Assembly (NCBI GenBank): GCA_038212015.1
Contig: JBBQUY010000054.1
Coordinates: 1 to 24,954 of the forward strand
DNA length: 24,954 nucleotides
Direction: 5' to 3'
DNA from: JAGQUL01 sp038212015
GTDB taxonomy: Bacteria; Actinomycetota; Thermoleophilia; Gaiellales; SKUG01
Shown here: positions 1 to 7,946 of the stretch, piece by piece
Numbering within the stretch: position 1 is the first letter of the stretch
Layout: each line of letters begins with the position of its first letter
Position numbers and translations under genes: made by a program
Notes under the pieces: model-generated
Database searches by the model: none
Seen by the model: the letters and a program-made list of their open reading frames with translations, nothing else
Told to the model about the DNA's origin: nothing

Positions 1-1976
1 GGGGCTTCTCGCGTCAGGACCAGGTGAACATCGTCGATCGAGCCGTGGAGGGCGTCGACGAGCGGTGGCCGGACCTGCTGGGCGGAATCCCGCTCATCAA
101 TCAGCCACCCTACGCTGGATCACTGCCCCCGGCCGGCACCACCGCAGTGACGTACCTGGTCTTCGATCCCGACGCCTCGGCCACCGCGCGAACCCGCCAG
201 GCTGCCGCGTTCGCCGACGCCGTCCCGGACGGCGAGGGGGAGACGGGGACGACCGGAGCGGTCCCGGCGCGCCTCTCGACCGCACGCCTGCTCCGCGACT
301 CGCTTCCTCGGCTGGAGCTGGTCACCGGTGCCGTGATCATGGTCGTCGTGACGCTGTTTTACCGAAGCATGCTGGCGCCGCTGGTGGTGCTGCTCACCCT
401 CGCGATCTCGTATCTCATGTCCCAGGCGGCGCTCGGCTCGTTTGCCCGCGCGTTCGACCAGGACGTGCCACGCGAAGTCGAGCCGCTGCTCGTCGCACTC
501 CTGCTCGGAGTCGTGACCGACTACTGCCTGTTCTTCCTGAGCTCCATGCGGCGATCGCTTCAGGCCGGAGCAGCGCCACGAGATGCCGCAGTGCGCGCGA
601 TCGCGACCACGACTCCGATCGTGCTCGTCGCGGGCCTCACGGTGGCGGCGGGCTGCGCGTCGCTCGCGGTGGCGACCACCGATTTTCTCGCCGCGTTCGG
701 TCCGGCGCTCGCGCTCACGGTCGTGGTCGCAGCAGCCGTGTCCCTGACGCTCGTTCCCGCGTTGATCTCGATCCTCGGACGCGCCGCATACCTGCCGTCA
801 CGCGTGCACCCGACGACGTCGAGGGCCGGCGATGCGCCGTCGGCGTCGGCGCTCCGGCGCACCCCGATGGCCAGGCTGCTCACCAATCGATTGACCGCCA
901 GCATGGCCATGATCGCGGTGCTCGTCCCGCTCGTGTACGCATCGGCGCACGTACGCGAGCTGCGCGCGGGCTACGGCGCGGTCAGTGGCCTGCCTGACAG
1001 CGACCCGGTACGCGAAGGGCAGCGCATCGTCGAGGAAGGGTTTGCCGCGGGGATCATCTCCCCGACCGTGCTGCTGGTGGAAGGCGAGCGCCTCACCGAA
1101 TACGTGCCCGAACTCGTGGCCCTGCAGCAGACCGTCGGTACGCAGCCCGGCGTCGCCGGAACGTTCGGCGTCGGCACTGCAGATGCCGTGCGCGAGCTCG
1201 TCGACGCACGAACGGATGCCGAAGCGATTCGTGATCCCCTCGGGTTGGCGGTGGCCCCCGAAGGTGGCTCCGCACGCATGCTCGTCGTGCTCGAAGACGA
1301 TCCGTACGGAGGTCTCGGCGTCCAACGGCTTCGCGACCTGCGCGATGTACTGCCCGATCTCGTTCGCGACGTTGGACTGCCCGACGATACCCGGGTCACG
1401 CTCGCGGGCGACACGGCGGTCGTCACGCAGCTCGTCGCCCGCCTGCGCGGCGACCTGCTGCGCGTCACGGTCACGGTCGTGCTGCTCAACCTGCTGCTGC
1501 TCGCGGTGTTCCTTCGATCGGTGCTGGCGCCACTGCTCGTGGTGGGCGCCAGCCTGCTTGCGGTGCTCGCATCGCTCGGGATCACGACCTGGGTCTTCCA
1601 GGACATGCTCGGCGGTGACGGGATCACGTTCTACGTTCCGCTCGCATCGCTCGTGCTGCTGTTGTCGCTCGGCGCCGACTACGGCATCTTCGCGATCGGT
1701 CATGCGTGGGGGCACACGCGTACGAACACCATGCGCGACGCGCTCGTGATCGGTTCCTCGGAAACGAGCTCCGTCATCGCCATCGCGGGACTGCTGCTCG
1801 GTGCCAGCTTCGCCCTGCTTGCGGTCGTGCCGATCGACGCATTCCTGCAATTCGCGGTCGCGATGTCGGTGGGCATCCTCATCGACACGTTCATCATTCG
1901 CCCCGTGCTGCTGCCCTCCGCGGTGCTCACGATCGGACCGGTCGCGATGTGGCCGCGCCGTCCCGGCGTGGGGTGA
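1..1976 (+). CDS. MMPL/RND family transporter, 5'-truncated
   Basis: This is an inner-membrane transporter of the MMPL branch of the RND superfamily; such proteins move lipids or hydrophobic compounds outward using the proton gradient. The reading frame is open to the first base of the window, so the GTG at 24 is probably internal and the N-terminus (first membrane helix and part of the first extracytoplasmic domain) is missing. Counting from 24, a soluble stretch covers residues 1-95, five hydrophobic helices about 100-260, a second soluble domain about 310-480, and the last helix bundle about 485-640. Two RND-type signatures mark the two halves: GVVTDYCLFF in the first and SLGADYGIFA in the second. 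The two-fold repeat of helix bundle plus soluble domain is diagnostic. The substrate cannot be inferred. The next gene begins 90 bp downstream. Confidence 0.88.
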   Translation, partial: GFSRQDQVNIVDRAVEGVDERWPDLLGGIPLINQPPYAGSLPPAGTTAVTYLVFDPDASATARTRQAAAFADAVPDGEGETGTTGAVPARLSTARLLRDSLPRLELVTGAVIMVVVTLFYRSMLAPLVVLLTLAISYLMSQAALGSFARAFDQDVPREVEPLLVALLLGVVTDYCLFFLSSMRRSLQAGAAPRDAAVRAIATTTPIVLVAGLTVAAGCASLAVATTDFLAAFGPALALTVVVAAAVSLTLVPALISILGRAAYLPSRVHPTTSRAGDAPSASALRRTPMARLLTNRLTASMAMIAVLVPLVYASAHVRELRAGYGAVSGLPDSDPVREGQRIVEEGFAAGIISPTVLLVEGERLTEYVPELVALQQTVGTQPGVAGTFGVGTADAVRELVDARTDAEAIRDPLGLAVAPEGGSARMLVVLEDDPYGGLGVQRLRDLRDVLPDLVRDVGLPDDTRVTLAGDTAVVTQLVARLRGDLLRVTVTVVLLNLLLLAVFLRSVLAPLLVVGASLLAVLASLGITTWVFQDMLGGDGITFYVPLASLVLLLSLGADYGIFAIGHAWGHTRTNTMRDALVIGSSETSSVIAIAGLLLGASFALLAVVPIDAFLQFAVAMSVGILIDTFIIRPVLLPSAVLTIGPVAMWPRRPGVG

Positions 1977-2054
1977 GCCCGCACGCTGGAGGCGCACGTC
2001 ACGAGTATCCGCCAGAGGATCGGGCACCGTCAGGACAATGTCGTCGGTTGCGAT

Positions 2055-2060
2055 AGGAGG
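2055..2060 (+). promoter_or_regulatory. Strong Shine-Dalgarno for the GlsB-like gene
   Basis: AGGAGG lies six bases before the ATG at 2067. It is a perfect match to the anti-SD core, stronger than most sites in the window, and it fixes the start of this short gene. Confidence 0.8.
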
Positions 2061-2066
2061 AAATGC

Positions 2067-2399
2067 ATGCCGGTTCTCGTGGGAGTCCTGCTGCTGGTGG
2101 TCGCGCTGCTCATCGGAGGTGCGTTGCTCGGCATCGCGCTGAATCTCATCTGGTACCTGCTGGTCGGACTGGTGATCGGTGCCGTCGCGCGGCTGATCGT
2201 CCCGAAGACGGCTGGCATGGGGCTGCTGGCGACGTCGCTGTACGGCATCGGTGGAGCGCTCATCGGCGGCATGGTCGCGGACGAGGTGTTCGACTGGGGG
2301 CTGCTCGGATCGGTCATCACGTCAGTCGCCGTCGCGGCGTTCCTGATCGTGGTGTTCAGCGCCGTCGCATCGCGCGGGAAGCAAGCGGACGCCCGCTGA
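2067..2399 (+). CDS. GlsB/YeaQ/YmgE family small membrane protein
   Basis: This 110-residue integral membrane protein belongs to the transglycosylase-associated/GlsB-YeaQ-YmgE family, whose members are often stress-induced and have no established enzymatic role. Residues 3-24 form an extra N-terminal helix. The family core follows, with the typical run WYLLVGLVIGAVARL near residues 29-43, a Gly-rich segment YGIGGALIGG near 61-70, and a last helix near 78-99. The family is usually 80-90 residues, so this copy carries a short N-terminal extension. The perfect AGGAGG upstream supports the start. It lies between the MMPL transporter and an MscS channel on the same strand, consistent with an envelope-stress group, although shared transcription is only inferred. 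Confidence 0.85.
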   Translation: MPVLVGVLLLVVALLIGGALLGIALNLIWYLLVGLVIGAVARLIVPKTAGMGLLATSLYGIGGALIGGMVADEVFDWGLLGSVITSVAVAAFLIVVFSAVASRGKQADAR

Positions 2400-2447
2400 T
2401 CACGCATCGCACGCTGCATGCGTCGCGCGAAGGGACGTGACTGACAG

Positions 2448-3350
2448 GTGGAACGGTTCCTTGATCTCGTCGTCGACAATTCGACGGTGACGGGTCGACT
2501 GGTCACCAGCATCGTCATCGTGGCCCTGGGACTGATCTGCGCGACACTGGTTCGACTGCTCGTCGCTCGTCGCTCCGACGATGCCTACACCAGCTATCAC
2601 CTGCGCAAGGTCGTCGGGTACGTGCTCTTCGTTCTGGTGCTGATCGCCCTCGCCGTCGTATGGCGCCCGTTCGCCGGCCGGATCGGGGTGGTGCTGGGGT
2701 TCATGGCCGCTGGCGTCGCGTTCGCCATGCAGGAGACGATCGGTGCCATCGCCGGATGGTTCAACATCGTGTCGGGGCGCATCTTCCGCGTGGGGGATCG
2801 CATCGAGATGGGTGGTGTCAAAGGCGACGTCATCGACATCACCCCGCTCAGGACGAAGGTGCTCGAGATGGGCGCGGCGGACCAGGAGGGATCATGGGTG
2901 GGGGGCCGCCAGCACACCGGGCGGATCGTTGCGCTCTCCAACAAGCTGACCTTCACGGAGCCCGTGTACAATTACTCGGCCGCCTTCGAGTTCATCTGGG
3001 AAGAGCTGACGATCCCGGTGCCGCATGCGAGCGACTGGAAGACCGCGGAGCGCATCATGCTCCAGGAAGCCGAGGCGATATCGCGCTCGGAGGGAGCCGC
3101 TGACGCGCTTCGGGCCATGTCGCAGCGATACCCCGTGCCGGTCACGGAACTCGTGCCACGCGTCTTCGTCCGTGCGACCGACAACTGGATGGAACTCGCC
3201 GTTCGCTTCATCGTCCCGGTACGCACCGCTCGCTCCGTCAAGGACACCCTGACGCGGCGGATCTGGGAACGGCTCGAAGCTGCGAGCATCCCGGTGGCGT
3301 CACAGACGGTCGATGCCACCATTCGCGTGAGCGGGGACGACGGCACGTGA
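2448..3350 (+). CDS. MscS-family mechanosensitive ion channel
   Basis: This 300-residue small-conductance mechanosensitive channel would relieve turgor on osmotic downshift. Hydrophobic helices lie near residues 17-40, 55-75 and 80-108. The third helix runs into the MscS pore/beta-domain junction with the recognisable order GFMAAGVAFAMQETIGAI, then GWFNIVSGRIFRVGDRIE and GDVIDITPLRT. The C-terminal cytoplasmic alpha/beta region spans about residues 180-295. The start is GTG at 2448, chosen because the first helix begins shortly after it; no stronger in-frame start precedes it after the previous stop. It lies 48 bp after the GlsB-like gene and may share its transcript. An unusual insertion of polar residues near 145-160 (AADQEGSWVGGRQHTG) lengthens the beta-domain loop. 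Confidence 0.9.
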   Translation: MERFLDLVVDNSTVTGRLVTSIVIVALGLICATLVRLLVARRSDDAYTSYHLRKVVGYVLFVLVLIALAVVWRPFAGRIGVVLGFMAAGVAFAMQETIGAIAGWFNIVSGRIFRVGDRIEMGGVKGDVIDITPLRTKVLEMGAADQEGSWVGGRQHTGRIVALSNKLTFTEPVYNYSAAFEFIWEELTIPVPHASDWKTAERIMLQEAEAISRSEGAADALRAMSQRYPVPVTELVPRVFVRATDNWMELAVRFIVPVRTARSVKDTLTRRIWERLEAASIPVASQTVDATIRVSGDDGT

Positions 3351-3492
3351 CATGCAACGAAGCTCGTATTGTCATGCACCCGCGCGCGTCGCGTCCAAAC
3401 CGGCGTGTCGAGCAACGAACCGTCTGAGCCGCGATACGATCGAGACGAGGCTACACGGTACCCGTCCCCTGCGAATCTCGCATGCGGCGCGG

Positions 3493-3508
3493 CAGGCAAC
3501 GTTGCTTG
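3493..3508. promoter_or_regulatory. Near-perfect 16-bp palindrome upstream of CEC-motif gene
   Basis: CAGGCAACGTTGCTTG contains a perfect 10-bp palindrome GCAACGTTGC (3496-3505) and two further pairing bases on each side after one mismatch. It lies 63 bp before the ATG at 3571, in the 220-bp gap after the MscS gene. A dimeric regulator site is possible; no regulator can be assigned. Nothing else stands out in this gap. Confidence 0.3.
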
Positions 3509-3570
3509 AAGCACGATGCTGTCTGTGACGGACGTGGCTCCCAGCTTTTCGGGGGAAGTCGAGTGCAGCC

Positions 3571-3879
3571 ATGGATGCAGGACATCGACGCATCGTGCGC
3601 GATGGAATGGTGTTTCGCGACCACAACGACGCAATCCACGACGCGATCGCAGCATTCGAGGTCCTGCCCGATCCCGCTCGCACGCATGGGTTCATGTGTG
3701 AATGCGTGATCGTCGAATGCGATGACACGCTCGAGCTGACGACTGCGCAGTACCGGGAGGGTCGCTCTGACCCGGCATGGTCCCTCGTCATGCCGGAGCA
3801 CCTGCTCGCGGACACGGATCGACTCGTGCGCGACTGCGGGGCCTACTGGATCGTGGCGCCTCAGGACTCGGCGCGGTGA
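3571..3879 (+). CDS. Small conserved CEC-motif protein, function unknown
   Basis: This 102-residue soluble protein resembles, from memory, a family of short hypothetical proteins common in Thermoleophilia and other actinobacteria. The shared pattern is an N-terminal FRDHNDAIHDAI helix (residues 15-26), a FMCEC motif (41-45) followed by another Cys (50), then an L-T-x-x-x-Y element and a C-terminal V(M)PEH...YWIVAPQ segment. The three cysteines (C43, C45, C50) could bind a metal, but that is inference. A GGGGGAAG ribosome-binding-like stretch lies at 3551-3558. Its last 19 bases overlap convergently with the end of the HTH-receiver gene. No catalytic function can be assigned. Confidence 0.72.
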   Translation: MDAGHRRIVRDGMVFRDHNDAIHDAIAAFEVLPDPARTHGFMCECVIVECDDTLELTTAQYREGRSDPAWSLVMPEHLLADTDRLVRDCGAYWIVAPQDSAR

Positions 3880-4436
3880 TCGCAGAGCAGGCGGGCCTGC
3901 GCGACGAGTCGGGTCGGATCGAAGGGCTTGTGCGCGAAGGCCTGGGCCCCTCGAGCGTCGGTGGCCTCGAGCGAGTCGCTGCCGCTGAACACCAGCACCG
4001 GCAGCTCGGACACGTCGAGCCGCTCACGCAGCATCTTCAGCAGCTGCCAGCCATCGGTTCCCGGCATGCAGATGTCGATCATCAGCAGGTCCGGGATGCG
4101 TTCGTTGATGCGCTTGACGCCCTCGGCGGCGCTTCCGGCCTCGGTCACGTCGAAGTTGTCGGCGACGAGGCTGGCGCTGATCATCGCCCGCACGTCAGGA
4201 TCGTCGTCGATGACCAGCACCGAGGCGCGCGGAGCGGGTGCGTCGCCGGGGGTCTTCCCCAGCAGGAACTTGTCGAGCGCCTCGCGGGTCACGCGGCGAT
4301 GCCCTCCAGGCGTGGTGAACGACTCGAGCATCCCCGCGTCGACCCATTTCCGGAAGCTCGATCGCGCGATTCCGAGGTAGTCAGCTGCCTGACCGACCGT
4401 GTACCACTGCGTATCGGGAATCTCGGCCCTTGGCAT
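3861..4436 (-). CDS. HTH (excisionase/BldC-like)-receiver fusion response regulator
   Basis: This 191-residue protein carries a MerR/excisionase-type winged HTH at residues 11-59 (WYTVGQAADYLGIARSSFRK, then GGHRRVTREAL), joined by a short Pro/Ala linker to a receiver domain at about 72-186. Receiver residues are intact: an acidic cluster D77-D79, phosphoacceptor D121 (LLMIDICMPG), the Ser of FSGS near 151, and K170 in HKPFD. It should therefore be phosphorylated by a histidine kinase and bind DNA; no kinase gene is in the window. The order is reversed from the common receiver-first layout. The ATG at 4436 is preferred over the ATG seven codons upstream because an AGGAG lies six bases before it. 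It is divergent from the lipoprotein gene. Confidence 0.85.
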   Translation of the reverse strand: MPRAEIPDTQWYTVGQAADYLGIARSSFRKWVDAGMLESFTTPGGHRRVTREALDKFLLGKTPGDAPAPRASVLVIDDDPDVRAMISASLVADNFDVTEAGSAAEGVKRINERIPDLLMIDICMPGTDGWQLLKMLRERLDVSELPVLVFSGSDSLEATDARGAQAFAHKPFDPTRLVAQARLLCDHRAES

Positions 4437-4442
4437 CGAATG

Positions 4443-4447
4443 CTCCT
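4443..4447 (-). promoter_or_regulatory. Shine-Dalgarno that decides the HTH-receiver start
   Basis: AGGAG on the minus strand lies six bases before the ATG at 4436. It lies between two possible ATG codons (4457 and 4436) and favours the inner one. Confidence 0.6.
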
Positions 4448-4608
4448 GGATCGTCATCGGTGCGGGAACAGGCGCGACCCCACAACCGCTAGTTTAGCGA
4501 GCGATTGGCGCGGTCGTCGAATCCGTCCATGCGCGAAGGGCATACCCGCGTGCGGCCGGTTCGGACACGCGCATTCCGAATGTGCGGAGGATGGGGTAGG
4601 GCACGAGC

Positions 4609-5304
4609 ATGAACGCAGCTGTACATCGTGTCCTCGCCTCGGCCGTCTCGATCGCCACGATCGCCGGGTGCGGCGGCACGGATCCGACCGAACCGCGGGC
4701 GGTTCGCGAGCAGGACCCCGTCGGCGCGGTACCGGAGCAGGTGCCGGACGAACAGGAGTCCGCATCGCCGACGCGCGGCCTGGCGTGCGCGGCGCAGCGC
4801 GGCGAGGTGCGTCTGTGCGGGGCGTCCACCGACAACTACAAGGCGTCGTTCAACGCTGATCCGGATGCCCCCGAACGCCGCACGTGGCTCGCAGTCAACG
4901 AACTCGAGCTGGACGGGCGCCGCTACGAGGTCGTCGCCGGACAGCCGCTGCAGCCCGAGGCCGTGCGGCTTGCGCCGGTCGACGGCGAGGGCGGAGATGA
5001 GATCGAGGTGTCGGCGAAGCTGATCGAGGGGCCCGCGACGGTGGCCCTGCGAGCGGGGCCGCAGCTCGGTCTGTGGGGGCCGCTGCTGACGCTCGAAGAC
5101 GATCAGGTCCCCGCCGGCGAGACGGTCGTCGTCGAACTTCGTGTCCTCGACGGTGGCGAGGACGCGACGGTGCGCCTCGAATACGTCCGGGACGACCAGC
5201 TTGCAGACGCCAGCGAGCCGTCGCGCGAACACGGGGGACCCGGCGGTCGCTGGAGCGTCGACGGGATGCCCACCGCGACGAACCTCGAGCTCGGGTGGGA
5301 GTAG
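4609..5304 (+). CDS. Predicted lipoprotein, function unknown
   Basis: This 231-residue protein begins with a short signal sequence and a lipobox TIAGC, so residue C21 is the likely lipid-modified cysteine after signal peptidase II cleavage. Residues 22-55 are a disordered Pro/Glu/Asp-rich linker. The rest is soluble, with two further cysteines near 60 and 70 that may form a disulfide, and beta-rich segments such as TWLAVNELELDGRRYEVV and ETVVVELRVLDGGEDATVRL. It looks like an extracytoplasmic beta-sandwich, but I do not recognise the family. It is divergent from the HTH-receiver gene (172 bp between starts) and is followed 18 bp later by the truncated hemoglobin gene, so the two may be cotranscribed. 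Confidence 0.78.
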   Translation: MNAAVHRVLASAVSIATIAGCGGTDPTEPRAVREQDPVGAVPEQVPDEQESASPTRGLACAAQRGEVRLCGASTDNYKASFNADPDAPERRTWLAVNELELDGRRYEVVAGQPLQPEAVRLAPVDGEGGDEIEVSAKLIEGPATVALRAGPQLGLWGPLLTLEDDQVPAGETVVVELRVLDGGEDATVRLEYVRDDQLADASEPSREHGGPGGRWSVDGMPTATNLELGWE

Positions 5305-5322
5305 CGCAGTAACCTCTCTGGC

Positions 5323-5706
5323 ATGAAGTCCGACATCGCCACCCGTGACGACTGCGAACGACTCGTTCGCGCGTTCTATGCACGGGCCTTCGAGGACGAA
5401 CGCCTCGGTCCGATCTTCGTGGACGTCGCGCAGCTCGACCTCGACTCGCACGTGCCACGCATTACGAGCTTCTGGGAGACGGTCCTGCTCGGTGCCCGCT
5501 CCTACAGCGGTGGCGCCTTCGTGCCGCACTACGATCTCGACCAGCTCACGCCCCTCACGCCGGAGCTGTTCAGCCGGTGGGTGCTGCTGTGGACGATGTC
5601 GGTCGACGAGCGCTTCTCAGGGCCCGTAGCCGAGGAGGCCAAGCACCGCGCGAACCTCGTCGCCGGCGCGTTCGCGAAGCGCCTGGAGCAGCTGCGCGGC
5701 TCATGA
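5323..5706 (+). CDS. Group III truncated hemoglobin
   Basis: This 127-residue heme protein has the truncated 2-on-2 globin fold of group III (the Ctb-like class), cytoplasmic and usually linked to oxygen or NO chemistry. Visible hallmarks are FYARAFEDERLGPIF near the B helix with Y19 at the likely B10 position, DSHVPRITSFWETVLLG with H43 as a possible distal His, and FVPHYDL with H69 as the likely proximal His. RWVLLW follows, with a conserved Trp, and the C-terminal helix EEAKHRANLVAGAF closes the domain. Length matches the family. Its stop overlaps the end of the convergent arsJ gene by 6 bp. It follows the lipoprotein gene by 18 bp with no good Shine-Dalgarno, so coupled expression is possible. 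Confidence 0.9.
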   Translation: MKSDIATRDDCERLVRAFYARAFEDERLGPIFVDVAQLDLDSHVPRITSFWETVLLGARSYSGGAFVPHYDLDQLTPLTPELFSRWVLLWTMSVDERFSGPVAEEAKHRANLVAGAFAKRLEQLRGS

Positions 5707-6924
5707 GCGAGTGCGCGCGTCCGGCAGCAACGTCGACAGGAGCGCCGCGCACGCCACGAACACGACCGACGTCCACAGGCACGCGACGAGCCCGTGCCAC
5801 TGGTACATCGCGCCGGACAGGACGGTGCCCGTGAGTCGCCCGCCTGCATTTGCCATGTAGTAGAAGCCGACGTTCATCGCCACCTTCCGGCTGTCCGCGT
5901 AGGCGAGGATGAGGTACGAGTGGACGGCCGAGTTGAGCGCGAAGATCACGCCGAACGCGAGCAGGCCGACGATCACCGTGAGCTGCGGATCGGCTCCCGC
6001 GCTCAATCCGAGCGCGATCGTGGCGGGGAACGCGGCAAGCGTGAGCGCGAGCCGCGTCGCAGTCGAGCCGTCCGGGGAGTGGTCGTGCGCGGCGCGTCGT
6101 CGCAGCAGCCGCGGCGCCGATGCCTGGACGATGCCGTAGCCGATCACCCAGACCGCGAGGAACGACCCGGCCTGCCAGAAGCTCCAGCCCAGCTCGGTGC
6201 GCAGGAATACCGGCAGGCCCACGACGAACCACACGTCGCGCGACGCGAACAGGAAGATGCGCGCGGCGGCGAGTACGTTCACGGCGCGGTTGTTGGAGAA
6301 CATCTGGCCGAACTTCGCCGTCGCGTTGGTGGTGCCGAGCTGGCCGCGCATGAGCGTCACCACCGCGACGAGGGCGACGAGCACGATCGCGCCGATGACG
6401 AGCAGTGCGGGCTGGAATCCGATCAGCGTCAGCAGCAGCCCGCCGAGGAAGAAGCCGACCCCCTTGAGCGCGTTCTTGGATCCGGTGAGCATGGCCACCC
6501 ATCGGTAGAGCGATCCGGAGTCGTCGGGGGCCACGAGCTTGACGGCGCTCTTGCTGCTCATCTTGGTGAGGTCCTTGGCGATGCCCGACAGCGCCTGCGC
6601 TGCCATCACGTACGGAACGACCAGCCAGCTCTCCGGCGCGAACGCGAGCGAACCGAGCGCGACGAGCTGCACGATGAGCCCCATCAGCAGCGTGCGCTTG
6701 AGCCCGAAGCGTGCGGCGATCCACCCACCGACGAGGTTGGTGACCATGCCGAACACCTCGTAGAACAGGAACAGCGACGCGACCGCGAACGGGCTGTAGC
6801 CGAGCTCGTAGAAGTAGAAGAGCACGAGCACGCGACTGGCGCCGTCGGCGATCGTGTCGGCCCAGTACGCGAGCGTGACCAGGACGTAGTTGCGCAGGTC
6901 GCCGCCGCGACTGCCGTCGCTCAT
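5701..6924 (-). CDS. arsJ: ArsJ, MFS exporter of 1-arseno-3-phosphoglycerate
   Basis: This 407-residue major facilitator superfamily permease with about twelve helices is recognised as ArsJ. The established role is efflux of 1-arseno-3-phosphoglycerate, the unstable product made by a partner GAPDH using arsenate in place of phosphate, giving arsenate resistance without arsenate reduction. Supporting sequence includes the N-terminal YVLVTLAYWADTIADGASRV, and the loop ALSGIAKDLTKMSSKSAVK (residues 111-129), which I associate with ArsJ. The decisive support is the immediately upstream GAPDH gene. Its ATG shares the ATGA overlap with the GAPDH stop (6921-6924), implying translational coupling. 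A longer in-frame extension reaching 8004 is antisense/other-frame sequence within GAPDH and is rejected. Confidence 0.92.
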   Translation of the reverse strand: MSDGSRGGDLRNYVLVTLAYWADTIADGASRVLVLFYFYELGYSPFAVASLFLFYEVFGMVTNLVGGWIAARFGLKRTLLMGLIVQLVALGSLAFAPESWLVVPYVMAAQALSGIAKDLTKMSSKSAVKLVAPDDSGSLYRWVAMLTGSKNALKGVGFFLGGLLLTLIGFQPALLVIGAIVLVALVAVVTLMRGQLGTTNATAKFGQMFSNNRAVNVLAAARIFLFASRDVWFVVGLPVFLRTELGWSFWQAGSFLAVWVIGYGIVQASAPRLLRRRAAHDHSPDGSTATRLALTLAAFPATIALGLSAGADPQLTVIVGLLAFGVIFALNSAVHSYLILAYADSRKVAMNVGFYYMANAGGRLTGTVLSGAMYQWHGLVACLWTSVVFVACAALLSTLLPDARTRS

Positions 6925-7946
6925 GCCGTCGTCGCCACGGTGCGGGTGAGTTCGACGAGGCGGTTGGCGTAGCCCCACTCGTTGTCGTACCACGCGAGGA
7001 TCTTCACGTGCGTGTCGTTGACGACCATCGTCGACAGCGCGTCGACGACGGACGAGCGCGGATCGTCGCGGTAGTCGATCGACACGAGCGGGCGCTGCTC
7101 GTAGCCGAGGATGCCGCGCAGCGGTCCCGCCGTCGCGGCGGCCTCGAGCAGCGCGTTGACCTCCTCGACGCTCGTCGCGCGCTCGACCTCGAAGATGCAG
7201 TCCGTCAGCGACGCGTTGAGCAGCGGCACGCGCACGGCAAGCCCGTTGAGCTTGCCGTTCAGCTCGGGAAAGATCATCCCGATCGCCGTCGCCGAACCGG
7301 TCGTCGTCGGAATGAGCGACATGCTCGCCGCGCGCGCGCGACGCAGGTCCGCATGCGGGGCGTCGACGATCGTCTGCGTGTTGGTCATGTCGTGGAGCGT
7401 GGTGATCGACCCGTGCCGGATGCCGATGCCCTCGTGGATGACCTTGACGACGGGCGCGAGGCAGTTGGTGGTGCACGACGCGGCGGTGACGATGTCGTGG
7501 CGCGCCGGGTCGTACAGCTCGTCGTTGACGCCGACGACCACGTTGAGCGCATCGGCGTGCCTGACCGGAGCCGCCACGACGACCTTGCGAACGCCCTGGT
7601 CGAAGTACGCCTGCAGTGCGTCGGGCGTCCGGAACTTCCCGGAGCACTCGATCACGGTGTCGATGCCGAGATCGCCCCAGGGCGTGTCGGCGATGGTCGC
7701 GTTCGCCGAGTGGCCGATCCGCGCACCGTCCACCGTGATGGCGTCCGCGCCAGTGGCGGCGACGTTGCGGTCCCAGCGGCCGTGGACCGAGTCGAACGTG
7801 AGCAGGTGCGCCGAGGACTCGGGCGTGGCCCGGGGATCGTTGAGGTGCACGAACTCCAGCTCGGGCCAGCCCCACGCGACCCGCAGCGCGAGGCGTCCCA
7901 TGCGACCGAATCCGTTGATGCCGATGCGGATGGGCGAGGCGCTCAT
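6921..7946 (-). CDS. gapdh: ArsJ-associated glyceraldehyde-3-phosphate dehydrogenase
   Basis: This 341-residue enzyme has the full GAPDH fold. It has a Rossmann motif IGINGFGRMGR (residues 8-18), an N37-D38 pair typical of NAD preference, the catalytic ASCTTNC with C158, H185 in LHDMTNTQ, the SLIPTTTGSA loop and the C-terminal WYDNEWGYANRL. The segment RVPLLNASLTDC differs from the housekeeping RVPTPNVSVVDL form and, as I recall, is typical of copies paired with arsJ. In this context it should oxidise glyceraldehyde-3-phosphate using arsenate, making the substrate exported by ArsJ. The ATG at 7946 is chosen because it starts the domain and overlaps the arsR stop as ATGA. It may retain ordinary glycolytic activity, but the setting argues for arsenate resistance. 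Confidence 0.93.
   Translation of the reverse strand: MSASPIRIGINGFGRMGRLALRVAWGWPELEFVHLNDPRATPESSAHLLTFDSVHGRWDRNVAATGADAITVDGARIGHSANATIADTPWGDLGIDTVIECSGKFRTPDALQAYFDQGVRKVVVAAPVRHADALNVVVGVNDELYDPARHDIVTAASCTTNCLAPVVKVIHEGIGIRHGSITTLHDMTNTQTIVDAPHADLRRARAASMSLIPTTTGSATAIGMIFPELNGKLNGLAVRVPLLNASLTDCIFEVERATSVEEVNALLEAAATAGPLRGILGYEQRPLVSIDYRDDPRSSVVDALSTMVVNDTHVKILAWYDNEWGYANRLVELTRTVATTA

Noticed and set aside
4487..4499. CGCTA-GTT-TAGCG inverted repeat in the HTH-receiver/lipoprotein gap as an operator
   Set aside because: Five-base arms are too short to separate from chance in this GC-rich DNA.
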